A stretch of DNA of 64,000 bases from Nothophaeocryptopus gaeumannii (GCA_031771865.1 JASISA010000019.1:310001-374000), one strand, 5' to 3'; shown: positions 44,425-55,089, counted from the stretch's first letter. The notes: a model not told the origin generated them from the letters alone. Numbers and translations: made by a program.

Positions 44425-45067
44425 ATGGTACTTACAACTCAGATGACCTCTCCATCGACCATACTGATCTCTCTTCCAGCCTCCCAAGCGCAAGCGCGGC
44501 GCGACAGCCTCCTCGTCCACCCCCAAAGCCCCAGCAAAGCGCCGCTCCAAGCTCGCCAAAGAGAATGATATCACCGCCGACGACGAAGCCGAGATCCAAG
44601 AAGCCTTCTCCCTCTTCACTATCCAGAACGATGGCTCCTCCTCTAAAGAAGGCGAAATCCAGTCTGCCGACGTACGCCGTTGCCTCATAGCCCTCAACGC
44701 CTCGCCAGACAACACCGAAGAACTCCAAGAGCTTCTCGACGTCGCCGATCCAGATGGGAGTGGATGGGTATCATATGAGCATTTCTTACCGGTTGCTGCG
44801 TTGAAGATGAACCAGGTACGGGACCGTGGAGGAGATGATGATGGGAGGGCCAATGAGGAAGTGAATAAGGCATACCGTCTTTTTACAAAGGGGGAGGAGC
44901 GGGATATCACCATCGCGGACCTGAGGCGAATCACCAAGGAGTTGAGGGAGGATGTGCCGGATAATGTCTTGAAGGATATGATTCGGGAGGCTACCGGTGG
45001 TGGGCTTGGTGGGGTTGGCAGAGGGGACTTCGAGGATGTGATGCGCAGGGCTGGGGTCTTCGGTTGA
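44425..45067 (+). CDS. EF-hand calcium-binding protein, centrin/calmodulin-like
   Basis: Coding exon 1 is only the start codon (44425-44427). A 52-bp intron (GTACTT...TTCCAG, 44428-44479) follows, and exon 2 is 44480-45067, giving 196 residues. The joined start reads MPPKRKRGATASSS, a typical basic N-terminus. Without the intron exon 2 has no start before residue 106. The body has an EF-hand helix AEIQEAFSLF, a loop DPDGSGWVSYEHF (a full EF-hand loop, DxDxSGxxxxxxF-like), and a second half NKAYRLFTKGEERDITIADL with degenerate loops. Overall layout matches centrin/calmodulin-like proteins. A 277-codon frame on the opposite strand is an antisense shadow. The role (spindle pole body, nuclear pore or other) cannot be deduced. 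Confidence 0.78.
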
Positions 45068-46091
45068 GCATGCACTCGATGAAGGAAAATGCTGCGTGAG
45101 AGGTAATGGCATGCATCAAGGGTGTTGCAGGCGTTCAGAGGATATACCCGGCATGTGTCTACATTGACCTGACCTGTTGACCTCACCTTCGCGTCCTCAT
45201 CCAAGCCAAGTCACATGGCTTTGACTTCACTCTCTACCCACTCAGGATCCTTCCCGCCTGCTACTGCTACCACTGGAGGGACTCGACGGCGTGTGGACGC
45301 CTTCTGCCAAGAACTTGCGATTTCTCGCGCACTCCGACCCACTCAGGTGAATGGGTTACTGGCTACCGGCAGTACTCGACATCAGAGTCATACTGGAGCC
45401 CGTGAGGACACCGGATACTCCCCTAACATCCAGTTCGCTGGCCGCAGCTATTCTCGTCCCGATCGTCGCCTTATCGTCGAGTCTGGAGAAGGTCTATTCC
45501 CAATACCACAGCTCTGCTCGGTGCGCGCGTGACGTGAGTCTTCTCTGCGAGCTCGGACACCGTCTCAGCCTGTGCAGCTCGAGACGGAAAGTCCCCATTG
45601 GCATCTTCTGCACAGACCTGCGTCAAACGCTGGTTCGCTTTCTATTGTCCCCATTGATCGGCAAAGGCGAATAGAGGTCCAGCCAACAATAGGAAGGTTT
45701 ATTCATGACAATAGAGCTCGCTCAAGTCCTCAATTTTGCACAGCCCCGTGCAATTGCAAGTAGGTATCCTACACCTGAAGGAATTTCGCCCATCTCTGCA
45801 TCTCCCCTTTTTCACCAAATCACCACTGCATACTGTACGAGAAACCGCTGCACAAGCAACACACTTGTACCAACACGCTCATCTGCAAACGCATTTCACA
45901 TACTACTGCACTTTACTCTACATCTACTACTACTATTCTGCTACCACTACTACTATTTTGACACAAGCCAAATTTGGCGCTCCATCAAATTTACAACCAC
46001 CAAGATCCGAAACACGGATCCCACACACCCAAGAGACAAGCAACAGAAACAGAGCTTCGAAGCAGTCGTATCTCACCTGCAAATCAACAAG
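45068..46091. other. Intergenic 1 kb, no secure gene
   Basis: A frame at 45215-45532 and another at 45351-45674 overlap and look like chance. The last 200 bp is a Thr/Tyr-codon-like TAC/ACT-rich leader (about 45900-45960) before the next start codon. Confidence 0.35.
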
Positions 46092-47648
46092 ATGTCTTCC
46101 ACCCAGCACGCAACCACCATGGGCATGCTGTTCACGCCACCATCAACTCCCGACCTGCGCGAGGTCGAGAGCGACGATGACCTCTTCGGCGATAATGATT
46201 CTCTCTTCGGAGATGAATCTGGTCTCGAACAGCAAGTCTCACCAAAGCTGGCTACGACCACACCAGCGACCTCGACTCCTGCCGCGCCAGCCAAGCCAGC
46301 ACAGCAAGAGAAGCCCAAGGTGAAGTCGCTTTCGTCCAATTTGGCACTTCCCAAGAAGGCAGCACCAGCGCCTGAGGTGGAGTCACTTTCCTCAAATTTG
46401 TGGCTCCCAGGCCGACCGCAAACTGCCGAGACGATAAACTCGGCTTCCGCTGTACCTGCTGTCGCTGTCGAGCAAGAGAAGCTCGCAGTGAGCCAGGTTC
46501 CCTCTGTCGCCCTATCCACGCCGCCTCCACCAGCCGTGATAGTCGCTCCCGCTCCCGCTGCACCACTGGTCGCCGCTCCTCAAGAGAAGCCGGTGGTGAA
46601 GTCGGCTTTCCCCTTGGCACTCCCAAGGAAGCTTCCACCAACTGAAGCAGTCAATGCGGCTCCCGTCGCTCCATCAGCCGCTGTGCAGCAAGAGAGTGCG
46701 GTGGTGACCACAATCCACCCAGAGGACTCTGACAGCAGCCTCTCCACGTCGCCGCCATCCGCTGGGGCGGTCGCTTCTGCTCCCGATACACTAGAAGATG
46801 ACGACCTTGAAGAGGCTCTTGCTGAAGTCATGGCTGAAGATGATGAAGGAAGCTCACCTGACAATCCAATCGACGTTGACGAGATCGAGAGAAAGAAGAA
46901 GGAGGAAAAGGCTCGGCCCAGACGACCTACCCCAGACATGGCCGTGCTGTGCGAGGGACGACACGCATTCCGTGAGATGTGCGTGAAAGGCAGCCATGGA
47001 CACTTCAAGCCTACTGGGAACCGCTATTCGAACGGCAATGCTAGCAAGAAACGCCGCCGAGACGATGACGAGACAGCGGATGGCTCTTCTACGTCAAGCT
47101 CCTCTTCCTCTCCGAGCAAGCGCCATAGAACCGAGACGCGGAGCGCTACTCCCGCACCTTCATGCCTGGGTGCCTCTCAGGAGCAACCAACACTTCTCGA
47201 TGACGATATGGTCGACAACATCGAGCAGCCCACCGACCTTGATGACGAGCTTGCCAACGAGCTCGAGCGGTACATGGCCTCCGAAGACGACGAAATCACC
47301 AGCATCGAGCAACCAGAAGTCGCCGGCGCTGAGCCACCACAGCCTAAGACCACTCAGGAATACGACACCGTTGCCTTGTCACAACGCATCGCAGGAATGA
47401 CGCGCCCAGTCGAAGACTACGAGAACCGCAATCCACTCCGCCGAACCTACTTCAACGACCAAAACGGCAACAGAATTGAAACGGACGAGGAATTTGGCTT
47501 TCATAACCAAGACAATTTTCTCGCACAACAAATGGCCGCGATGCCTGAGAATTTTGGGCGGGAGAAGCAGGAGCGGAAGAATATCAAGCAGCGAGCGTGG
47601 AGGCAGGCGCAGAAGGATAAGGAGTTTGATTTGAGTGGACGGACTTGA
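46092..47648 (+). CDS. Lineage-specific disordered nuclear-type protein
   Basis: 518 residues from the ATG at 46092 (MSSTQHATTMGMLFTPPSTP). The in-frame upstream extension to 45705 is leader-like. No family recognised. The N-terminus has an acidic block (ESDDDLFGDNDSLFGDESG). The next 130 residues are Ala/Pro-rich and carry three related units: VKSLSSNLALPKK, VESLSSNLWLPGR and VKSAFPLALPRK. A second acidic block contains NPIDVDEIERKKKEEKARPR, then a basic KKRRRDDDE and a poly-Ser run near KRHR, likely nuclear signals. The C-terminal 100 residues (GMTRPVEDYENRNPLRRTYF, then GREKQERKNIKQRAWRQ) are charged and probably helical. It is followed by the degenerate repeat. Confidence 0.55.
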   Translation: MSSTQHATTMGMLFTPPSTPDLREVESDDDLFGDNDSLFGDESGLEQQVSPKLATTTPATSTPAAPAKPAQQEKPKVKSLSSNLALPKKAAPAPEVESLSSNLWLPGRPQTAETINSASAVPAVAVEQEKLAVSQVPSVALSTPPPPAVIVAPAPAAPLVAAPQEKPVVKSAFPLALPRKLPPTEAVNAAPVAPSAAVQQESAVVTTIHPEDSDSSLSTSPPSAGAVASAPDTLEDDDLEEALAEVMAEDDEGSSPDNPIDVDEIERKKKEEKARPRRPTPDMAVLCEGRHAFREMCVKGSHGHFKPTGNRYSNGNASKKRRRDDDETADGSSTSSSSSSPSKRHRTETRSATPAPSCLGASQEQPTLLDDDMVDNIEQPTDLDDELANELERYMASEDDEITSIEQPEVAGAEPPQPKTTQEYDTVALSQRIAGMTRPVEDYENRNPLRRTYFNDQNGNRIETDEEFGFHNQDNFLAQQMAAMPENFGREKQERKNIKQRAWRQAQKDKEFDLSGRT

Positions 47649-49111
47649 AGCATCACCAGCCAACCGAGCGAGCATTTCAGTCATCAAGCAAGCACCATAA
47701 AGCACCACTAAACAAGCACGATCATGTGGAAGGGAGGTGGCCGCCAGCGAGGACTCAACGTTGCTGCCGTCACTACGCGATTCTGACGAGCTTGGTGGCC
47801 ACGAGGAGAGGAGAAATGGCTACAGCCAGCGAGCACTCAACCATCGCTGTCATCACTATGCGACGCTCGTGAGCTTGGTAGCCACAAGAACGGAGGATAT
47901 GGAGAGGTGCAGAGGTGGAAAGTCAAAGCGGAGAGGAAGAGAGGAGAGGGAGAATGAGAGCATGAAGACAGAATGAGAGAGGGCTGAAGCCAGTGAGGAC
48001 TCAACGTCGCTGCCATCTACTATGCGACGCTGACGAGCTTGGCGCCCACAAGCAGACGAGCATGAGGAGAGCGAAAGCACGAGCAACATGGCGAAGACGC
48101 AAGGAGATGAGGGCAGCACAAGCACACAACAACACCAACGCGCGAGAGGAGGGAAGGGAAGGAACCCTACCAAACTTACTGCCGCTGGCGAGGACTCACC
48201 GTCGCCGCCACATCATGCGATTTTGATGAGCTGCGCAGCACCTGCGACATGATGAGAAGAAAAAGGAGACCGCCTCAGACTACCTCGAAGCGCATGCTCA
48301 ACGGCTAGGTGGCGAGTGTCTCGATGGCGAGTCGAACGCATGAATATTCTGAACGTCGCAGGAAAGGTCCCCCTCTCTGCTTCATTTGATATCTAAGAGA
48401 GACGGTATGATTTGATGGCAACATGAAGGAATATGGTTGTTTGAAAGTTGTATTGATTTATGAGTGATGGAAGATGACGTCGCTCAAGGGCATGCATGTT
48501 AAAGCGAGGAGTTATGGCGCAAGTTGTTAGGATGGGACTTGGACGAAGCCAAGGAGTGAGTCACTGATATGAAACCACGATACTTAAGCGCGCAAGCGCA
48601 AATCGTCTCTACTTCGGAATAGGACAAACATATCAGATGCTGGAAGGACGATTCAAATGATACACGCATCACAACACATTCTTCAACATCGCTTTCCATT
48701 CTCATTTCATTTTCAATAAGGGTAGTGAGTATCTCGCTACACCAGTAGCTTCCCTATACCCATCGCCTTTCCATCGCATCCCATTTTCATCCTAAGCAAG
48801 CAAAAACCAGCAACATCCGCATTTGAATAGCCATGTCACGCGCTAAACCGTACTTCCGAATGCAGAAGCCACGCAGAGACAAAAGCAGTAGTAGTTGAAA
48901 TCCCTTTCCTCATCCTGAGATCGACTGAAAAAGGTACTGCAAGGGGTATCCAACGCAAACGGTAAAGTATCCATCGCCATGAGTGTAGCAACAACAAAGT
49001 CGAAGAAGGTAGCCCTACCAGTTCCACCAGCACGCAACATTCAAGTCAGGAGGACAAGTGTGCATGCGGCGAGATGGTGCGAGGCTGTAAGCGCGCAATG
49101 ACCTAGGACAC
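47649..49111. other. Intergenic 1.5 kb, carries a degenerate repeat
   Basis: Between the disordered protein gene and the PUB1 gene, which converge. The left half holds the repeat at 47743-48239 embedded in purine-rich sequence. The right half (48250-49111) shows nothing recognisable except the 3' region of PUB1. Confidence 0.45.
47743..48239 (+). repeat. Four-copy degenerate 60-bp direct repeat
   Basis: Copies at 47743-47802, 47825-47885, 47989-48049 and 48184-48239. Each begins GCCAGCGAGGACTCAAC or a close variant, continues with a CGCTGCCATCACTATGCGA-like core and ends with GACGAGCTTGG and GGCCAC-like bases. Start-to-start spacing is 82, 164 (twice 82) and 195 bp. Spacers are purine-rich (GAGGAGAGGAG). 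Only copy 1 lies in a short open frame; copies 2 and 3 contain stops in the equivalent frame, so it is probably non-coding. Confidence 0.75.
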
Positions 49112-50856
49112 CTAACCCTGGTAGCCGCCGTAGCCACGACCGAAAGGAGGAGGCTGACCAGCTTGAGGCATAGCGAATCTACCTGGAGTCTGTGGGTTGT
49201 AACCACCAGCGCTCTGCGGAACTTGAGTAGGCCAGCCACCAGAAGGCGTCATCGTAGATGGAGTCATGCTGGGGCCCCAATTGCCAGAAGCCGGGTGCTG
49301 GCCTGGAAACTGGCCAGACGGTGTCGCGGCTATGTAGAAGTCAATAGATGTTCAGTTGCGAGGATAAGATGGCGCTTACGCTGAGGGGACATAGCGCTTG
49401 GCTGACCGTACTGTGGGAAGTAGGTCTGAGGAGTAGGTGGAAATGCGGAGCCGGGCGTTTGAGCTGGAGAGAAGCCGTCGAACTGGCCGGTTGGTGGGCG
49501 GTCCTTGCCCCACTAGAGCGTTGTCAGTAAAGTTGTCCGACAATCAGAGGGATTTGAGGAACGTACGCTGCACTTGAGAGGTCGGCCATTAACCTGATAG
49601 CCGCTGAGGTGACAGATGGCGTTGGCAGCGTTCTCGTGGGTGTCCATCTTGATGAAAGCAAAACCGCGGTCGGACTGGAACCGAGTCTCGGTGACGTAGC
49701 CAAAGTTCTGGAAGAGAGGAACAAGGTCATTCTGGGTCGTGTAAGGCGTGAGATTGCCCACGTAGCAGGTCGTCTGCCACTGCGGAGTCTGCTGGACGAT
49801 GATCTCGTAGGACTGAGGGCCTTGAGTCGGGAAAGAGTGGTGACCGTATGGTGTGGTTGGCGTCATGCCCATGGAAGCCATGGCCTGCTGCTGGGAGAAA
49901 GATGGCTGACCTTTCTGGTTGGCCCAATTGCAGCGGATCGCACGTGAACCAAGCCACTCGCCGTCCATGGAGCTGAGCGCCTTCTCGGCCTCTCCGCGGT
50001 CACGGAAGGCGACGAAACCGTAGCCACGCGACCGACCAGTCTTCATGTCCCACATAACGCGAGCCTCGGAGACGTTTCCGAACGCAGAGAAGGCTTGAAG
50101 AAGAACCTCATCGTTGACCTCGTTTGACAGATCACCAACGAAGATGTGGAAGTGGTTGGAGGTGTCCTCCTTGGATGTCGTGTTGGACTGATAGGCCCAG
50201 TTGACACGAATCTCCTGTTGGTGAACACGTCGTCCGTTGAGGGTCTGCATGGCTCTTTCTGCTGCACCTGGGTCGTCGTATTCCACGAATCCGTAGTTGT
50301 AGCCCTTGGATTGGAACTGGTAGGGTCAGCTTGTGTGCAATGGTAATGTGGTTGAGCGATATGTGTTGCGATGGCTATGGCGATGTCTTGAATGCTGATA
50401 GCAAACAATATGGTGTATTGTGACAATGAAGGTGATTGTTGTCGGCTGAGCCAGGCAGCCATGTGCTGCGTATCTGCGCATCGGCTTGCTGTCACATGCA
50501 TGCGCACTTACATTCTTGTCAGGGATGATCTTGACGCTCTGCACGTGCCCGGTCGTTTCAAAAATCTGCTTCAGGACATCCTCCGTGACGCGCGGGTCTA
50601 GTCCTCCAACATACAGAGCTCTGTTGTTCGGCTCAGGCGCAGCGCGTCTGACCTGTCCTCCAGCGCTCGTGGGAGAGAGGATGCCATCGATGGCAGTCGG
50701 CACCGGATTGTTGTTCTGAGGGATGTTGAGCGGGGGGATCGGAGGTGGAGGCATATGGCTGCCAGAGCCATTCTGATAGCCCGGCTGGCCTGGCGCTGGG
50801 CCAGCGGTCGGCGGTGGTGGGAGCGAAGCGGCTCCTCCGGTGGCAGAGTCGGCCAT
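49112..50856 (-). CDS. PUB1: Poly(U)/poly(A)-binding protein PUB1/TIA1 family
   Basis: Three-RRM RNA-binding protein that shuttles between nucleus and cytoplasm and marks stress granules. Exons (minus): 50856-50512, 50316-49567, 49512-49380, 49329-49112, totalling 481 residues. Introns are 195, 54, 50 bp, the first interrupting RRM1 after KIIPDKN and resuming FQSKGYNYGFVEY. RRM1 (about 79-160) starts RALYVGGLDPRVTED. RRM2 (about 172-255) has HFHIFVGDLSNEVNDE and the RNP1 RSRGYGFVAF. RRM3 (about 295-365) has TCYVGNLTPYTTQND and RGFAFIKMD. The N-terminus is Pro-rich, the C-terminus Gln/Pro/Gly-rich (TPSGGWPTQVPQSAGGYN) ending GRGYGGYQG. Domain order and linkers match fungal Pub1. Confidence 0.92.
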
Positions 50857-51687
50857 GATGTAAGACTTGAAAGATTATAGGAGATAGGAGTAGATAGGAG
50901 CAGCAACAGAGATGCGATGAAAGTGTGTGTTGGCCTGTCGCAATTAGGAGCCGAGTCTTTTGGAGAGCTCCTGCGAAAGGAAAGCGGAACGCACAAAGAG
51001 ACAAAGCTCGTGAATGCTTAGCTTGGCCCGGGCGCTGGCAGCTATGCGTGATGCCTTGCGATGCCTTGAGCGCTGTGGTCTTCCACAGGAGATGCAGAAG
51101 AGGATTGTATGTGCGGTGACGCGGTATTAGGTGGGGCTGCGGTGATGATGGCAGCGACCAGGAACCCGAAAGAAGATTGGCGATTATGGCGGTGTTGGTG
51201 TCTGTGGGTTGCCGGATACGAAAGTCGTGTTTGTATAGCCGGCCGTACAATGGGAAGCAGCAAAATCCAGAGACGAGCAAACGACAAAGGAGATGCGCAC
51301 AACGTAAGGAAGAAAAGACAAGAGGAGGAAACGCGCTCGTCGTCGGCGCCTCTGTCAGTGATCGAGGTGATGGGAGCAGCGATGAAGTGGACAGACGCGA
51401 GAGCGGAGACTGCAACTGCCAAAACCAAGGACGGGACTCGCCGAATCGCCAAGCCCCAAACCTAATTCTGCCTCAGGGTCTCTCCTGACACCGGCTGCAA
51501 CATCCCGCCTCGTCCGAACCACAGGATGCAGCGCTAGCGGTGACAAGCATCCACCACTCACCATCCACCACCCATCGACCTCTCCTCTCCCTCACTCTCA
51601 CCTCACCCTCACCTCACACAGACTACATCACTCTCGACGATCCGACGGCAGGCCGCAGAAGTTACTCACAACCCCGCCGATTTCGAT
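50857..51687. other. Divergent promoter region
   Basis: 831 bp between PUB1 and the acidic protein gene, transcribed in opposite directions away from it. The last 100 bp is a CT-rich leader (CTCACC repeats near 51585-51615). Frames of 60-260 codons here overlap in several phases and are shadows. Confidence 0.4.
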
Positions 51688-52824
51688 ATGGCGAGCCAAG
51701 ATCAGACCGCAACGCTGGATCAACTGCAGCAACAAGTCAACCTCGTCCTGGAGCAGACCGGACGAGTATTCGCAGCTGTGAACGTGAGCCCGAAAACACC
51801 ACCCACCGCCCAACTCAACAAGCTCAAGCAACTTCTGCCAACCGCCAACAACCGCTTCCACGATGCGCTGGACCAGCTGGAGACTGAGCTTCAACTGGCT
51901 CAATTGGTGATGCGACGCGATCTTGCTCTGCTCCGTGAAAAGCAAGGCCAGCAAGCGCAAACCACAGCACCAAGCCAACCAATTCAGGAGACTCCCTCGG
52001 TCGCCGCGAAAGATGCTGCGCCGTCTCAAGAACCAAGTGCAGTCGCCACTGAGCCCGAAGCTGCCAAGCCAGCTCAAGACCAAGACGTGACCATGGAAGA
52101 TCTCATCTCAGACGAGAAGCAAGCTCCAGCAGGCGAACCACCAGCAGACGTTGACATGATCGAGCAGTCTGAAGGAACGGCTCCAGAACTTCCAAAGGAG
52201 AAATCAAACGAAAAGCCGGCCGAGAAGCCAGCCGAACCAACGCCTCCAGCGCCCGAGCCACCCGCCGAAATGCAACCCAAAAAAGAAGATCGTCAAACAG
52301 AAACTACCACCCTCCAAATCGACACCAAACCACCACCAGCCGACATATTCTCCAAAGGAAACGACAAACCCGCCGACGAAGACCCCGTCCCCAACACCGC
52401 CCGCGACAGCAACATGGGCGACCTGGACTCCCTCTTCAACGACCCAACCGGCGACAACAACGACGCCTCCAACACAGACTTCAATTTCGACCAAGACAAT
52501 TCCGGCGATATCGATTTCGGCGACTTTGGGACTTTCACCAACGATAGCAACGACAATGATAACATCTCCTCTCTGCTGCCAGGTCTTGAGGATTATGCCA
52601 ATACGCAGACTAATAATGATTCGACTGAGCTGGATCTGAATACTTTCTTCGGGACGGCCGGGGATAGCAATGGTGGTGGAATGGATAGTCAAGGAGGGGA
52701 CAACGGTGAACAACGCGATGCTACATTCGACGATCTGATGGATCTGGCGAATTTTGATGGGGCGGGTATGAGTGGTGATGGAAACAACCCTGAGACGTTG
52801 GACTTTGACTCGCTCTTCAATTGA
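51688..52824 (+). CDS. Coiled-coil protein with acidic disordered C-terminus, family unknown
   Basis: 378 residues, single exon, ATG at 51688 (MASQDQTATLDQLQQQ). Residues 5-90 are helical and probably coiled coil (LDQLQQQVNLVLEQTGRVF, then LNKLKQLLPTANNRFHDALD, then LETELQLAQLVMRRDLALL). Then comes a Pro/Ala/Glu-rich linker to about 245, and an Asp/Asn/Gly/Phe-rich tail with repeated short acidic-hydrophobic elements: MGDLDSLFND, STELDLNTFFG, FDDLMDLANF and LDFDSLFN at the very end. Such elements resemble acidic activation or coactivator-binding motifs. Mediator-tail or transcriptional coactivator function is possible but speculative. The last 16 codons are duplicated downstream. Confidence 0.6.
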   Translation: MASQDQTATLDQLQQQVNLVLEQTGRVFAAVNVSPKTPPTAQLNKLKQLLPTANNRFHDALDQLETELQLAQLVMRRDLALLREKQGQQAQTTAPSQPIQETPSVAAKDAAPSQEPSAVATEPEAAKPAQDQDVTMEDLISDEKQAPAGEPPADVDMIEQSEGTAPELPKEKSNEKPAEKPAEPTPPAPEPPAEMQPKKEDRQTETTTLQIDTKPPPADIFSKGNDKPADEDPVPNTARDSNMGDLDSLFNDPTGDNNDASNTDFNFDQDNSGDIDFGDFGTFTNDSNDNDNISSLLPGLEDYANTQTNNDSTELDLNTFFGTAGDSNGGGMDSQGGDNGEQRDATFDDLMDLANFDGAGMSGDGNNPETLDFDSLFN

Positions 52825-53551
52825 AAGGGGACTATATGTTTGATGGAGACCGTGTACTATACCGCGGCTGCGGCGATGGCAGCAATCCCCCTGAGACATT
52901 GGACGTCGACTGACTGTTCAATTAAGAGGCGATTGAGAAGGAAGATGCTTTTCAAAGCTTTTCTTAATTGATGATAGATAGCTATACCATGTTCGCTTCT
53001 TTGGCGAAGAAGATGGTACGGCAACGCGTTTTACGCTGCCAGCAGGCAGAGCCGTCAATGCAATATCCGACCTTTCTCTACTGCCTCATCTTTCTTTCGC
53101 CTCGTGTCAATGCTCTTGCTCAAATGATCGCTCCAGATGAAGTACTTCCGCTTGATATGTCAAGCTCTTTCTCCCATGATCGTTTCTCATATTCCTTGTT
53201 CCGCGCCCTTTTTTTTGCTCAATTTTCGTTTCTTGTTTCCGTATGTCCCATAGACCATCCAATATCTTCCTCGATCCGTATCGTACAACCCATATTGTTT
53301 TCTTCCTTCTTGCTACATCCAGAATGTCCTTGTCCTATCCCGTCCAATCTCATTCTGTTTCCTATCGCATCTTCTAGATGTCGCTCGGCATTGTTCGTAA
53401 AGTAGTAAGTCGTCACCAAGTCGTCGTAAGCTGTAATAAAGAGTTGTATCGTATCGTGTTTCGTGAGGGGACATGAGGGGATGTGTCGAGTACTTCGCCG
53501 TGTAGACAGTCGATGTCGATGTCGCTGTCGGTGGCGGTAGCGGTCGAGGCT
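52825..53551. other. Convergent 3' intergenic region
   Basis: Contains the short duplicated tail described separately. Otherwise T-rich with no recognisable gene. Confidence 0.4.
52875..52925 (+). repeat. Out-of-frame copy of the upstream gene's C-terminal codons
   Basis: Aligns to 52777-52824, the last 16 codons of the upstream gene including its stop. Read in its own frame it encodes DGSNPPETLDVD, a stop, then LFN and a stop, against DGNNPETLDFDSLFN. It has one extra codon and a Ser codon turned to TGA. It lies 98 bp downstream, in a different phase from the gene. Confidence 0.7.
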
Positions 53552-55089
53552 TTACTGCTGCTGCTGCTGCTGCCGCGCCGCCTGAATCTCACTCTCATCC
53601 CGCTCATCAACCTCGACAATCTTCCCAGCGCGGTTTACAGCCTTGAGAACAGGCAAGTTCTCATGAACGGCAGGCCGGCTGGTCATGATCTTCGCCAAAG
53701 CATCCGTGTACACGATTGGCAGATCGCCATCGAAAGTGACCTGCTTGAGACCGCGGACCTTCTTGAGGCCCTTGAGTGACGCGGCGATCTTGTTGTCAGG
53801 GTAAGACTGAGTCGAAACCGCCAGGAACTCCTTCTTGAGGGAGTCACGGAAGCTGAGGTGGAAGTTCTCAAGATGGACGGAGGCGGACAAGGCGGCAATG
53901 AGGCGACGGTCGAAGTTAAACACCCACTCCCAGCTCTCCATCTTCATGTTGATGGTCTTGGCCTTCTTAAAGGCGTTGCGGGAGATGAAGCCGAGGATGG
54001 AGGGGATCTTGTCTTGCTGGGTGATGCTGTGGTCGGCTGGGAATGTGATGTTGAGAGGCTTGTTCTTGAGAGCCTCGGTCGCCTCACGGTTGATCTGCTT
54101 GCTGAGCAGGAGGACGGTTGGGCAGGTGCGGGTTGGAAACGGGAACGGCTGCTTCTTGTCGGTCCAGTTGGCGAGAGAGCGGTTGAGCTGCTGAGAGACG
54201 TCGGACCAGTCCATGCAGTAATCATAGACCATATCGCGCAGCTCGCGCGGAAGGTGGGAGAAGTTGACCTCGTCAGAGGTCATACGCTTGGTGAGATCGG
54301 CAGCCTCGCCAGCGTTCAGGCCAATGAGCTCAACCTTCTTGACGCTGCGAACTTGGCGGAGGGACCATAGTGCCTCAGTCATCTGGTCGCGGAATCCGCA
54401 CTTGTGTGGGTTCTCGTGGCATAGGGTCATGTGCTCCTGCAGGCGCTCGTTGTGGAAGTTAATCTTGAACTCCTTCAAGTTGTGTCCTCGACCCAGAATG
54501 TCGCCCAGCTGCTTGATGAGCTTCATGTAGCCAGACCAGCTGGTTGGAAGAATCCGGCCCTGCAGCATGTTGTGCCCATCGTCGGAGATCTCGATGGACG
54601 TGAGCTTGCGGAGGATGTCAACGGTGATGACATCAGAGACATGGTCGATCTTCAAGAGGCCGTGGGTGAAGTTAATGGAGCTGGATAATAGTCAGCAGGG
54701 AATCTATGGATAGTGTCGGGGGCAGGGTGGACTCACCGCTTCTGGAGAAGGTAGCAAGCCTCTTGAAAGATCTGTCTGTTGACGAGGAAGACGTTTGGGG
54801 TCTTCTTGCGAGGAGACAAGCGCTGGCGTCGAAAGTCATGACTGCTGGTAAGCTTGGCGTGCGCCTTGTCGAAGAAAGCCTCAATGGCGTCGATGTTGGT
54901 AGCGTAGACGTAAATGAGGTTGCGCATCTCTGCTGGTAGCAGAAGAAACGGGAATGTGCGCTTGACGAGGTCGACCTGGAAGCGAGTGACGCGACGGCCA
55001 GTGACGAAGAGGTCCTTCGAGGTAGTTCGGCCCTTCTCGTGGTCAGCTAATGTCTGGCGCAGGCTTGCACTAGGTAGTTCGCTCACCAT
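53552..55089 (-). CDS. Double 2EXR/F-box-like domain protein with polyQ end
   Basis: Two exons (minus) 55089-54737 and 54680-53552, 56-bp intron (GTGAGT...TATCCAG), 493 residues. The join reads ACYLLQKR|SINFTHGLLKID. Two copies of the same domain signature are present: FLLLPAEMRNLIYVYATN at about residues 48-65 and FSHLPRELRDMVYDYCMD at about 272-289. Each is followed by VFLVNRQIFQEACYLL or VLLLSKQINREATEAL, as in the 2EXR/F-box-like family that is expanded in Dothideomycetes. The C-terminus ends in six Gln. The ATG at 55089 is directly followed by GTGAGC, a possible donor, so the real start could be in an upstream exon. Role unknown, perhaps substrate recognition. Confidence 0.65.

Noticed and set aside
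44371..45204. 277-codon minus-strand frame over the EF-hand gene
   Set aside because: Antisense to a clear EF-hand gene; composition is Ser/Arg-rich and mirrors the codon bias of the real strand.
45215..45674. Overlapping frames of about 105 codons
   Set aside because: Two phases are open over the same stretch; neither shows a domain, and no splice signals support either.
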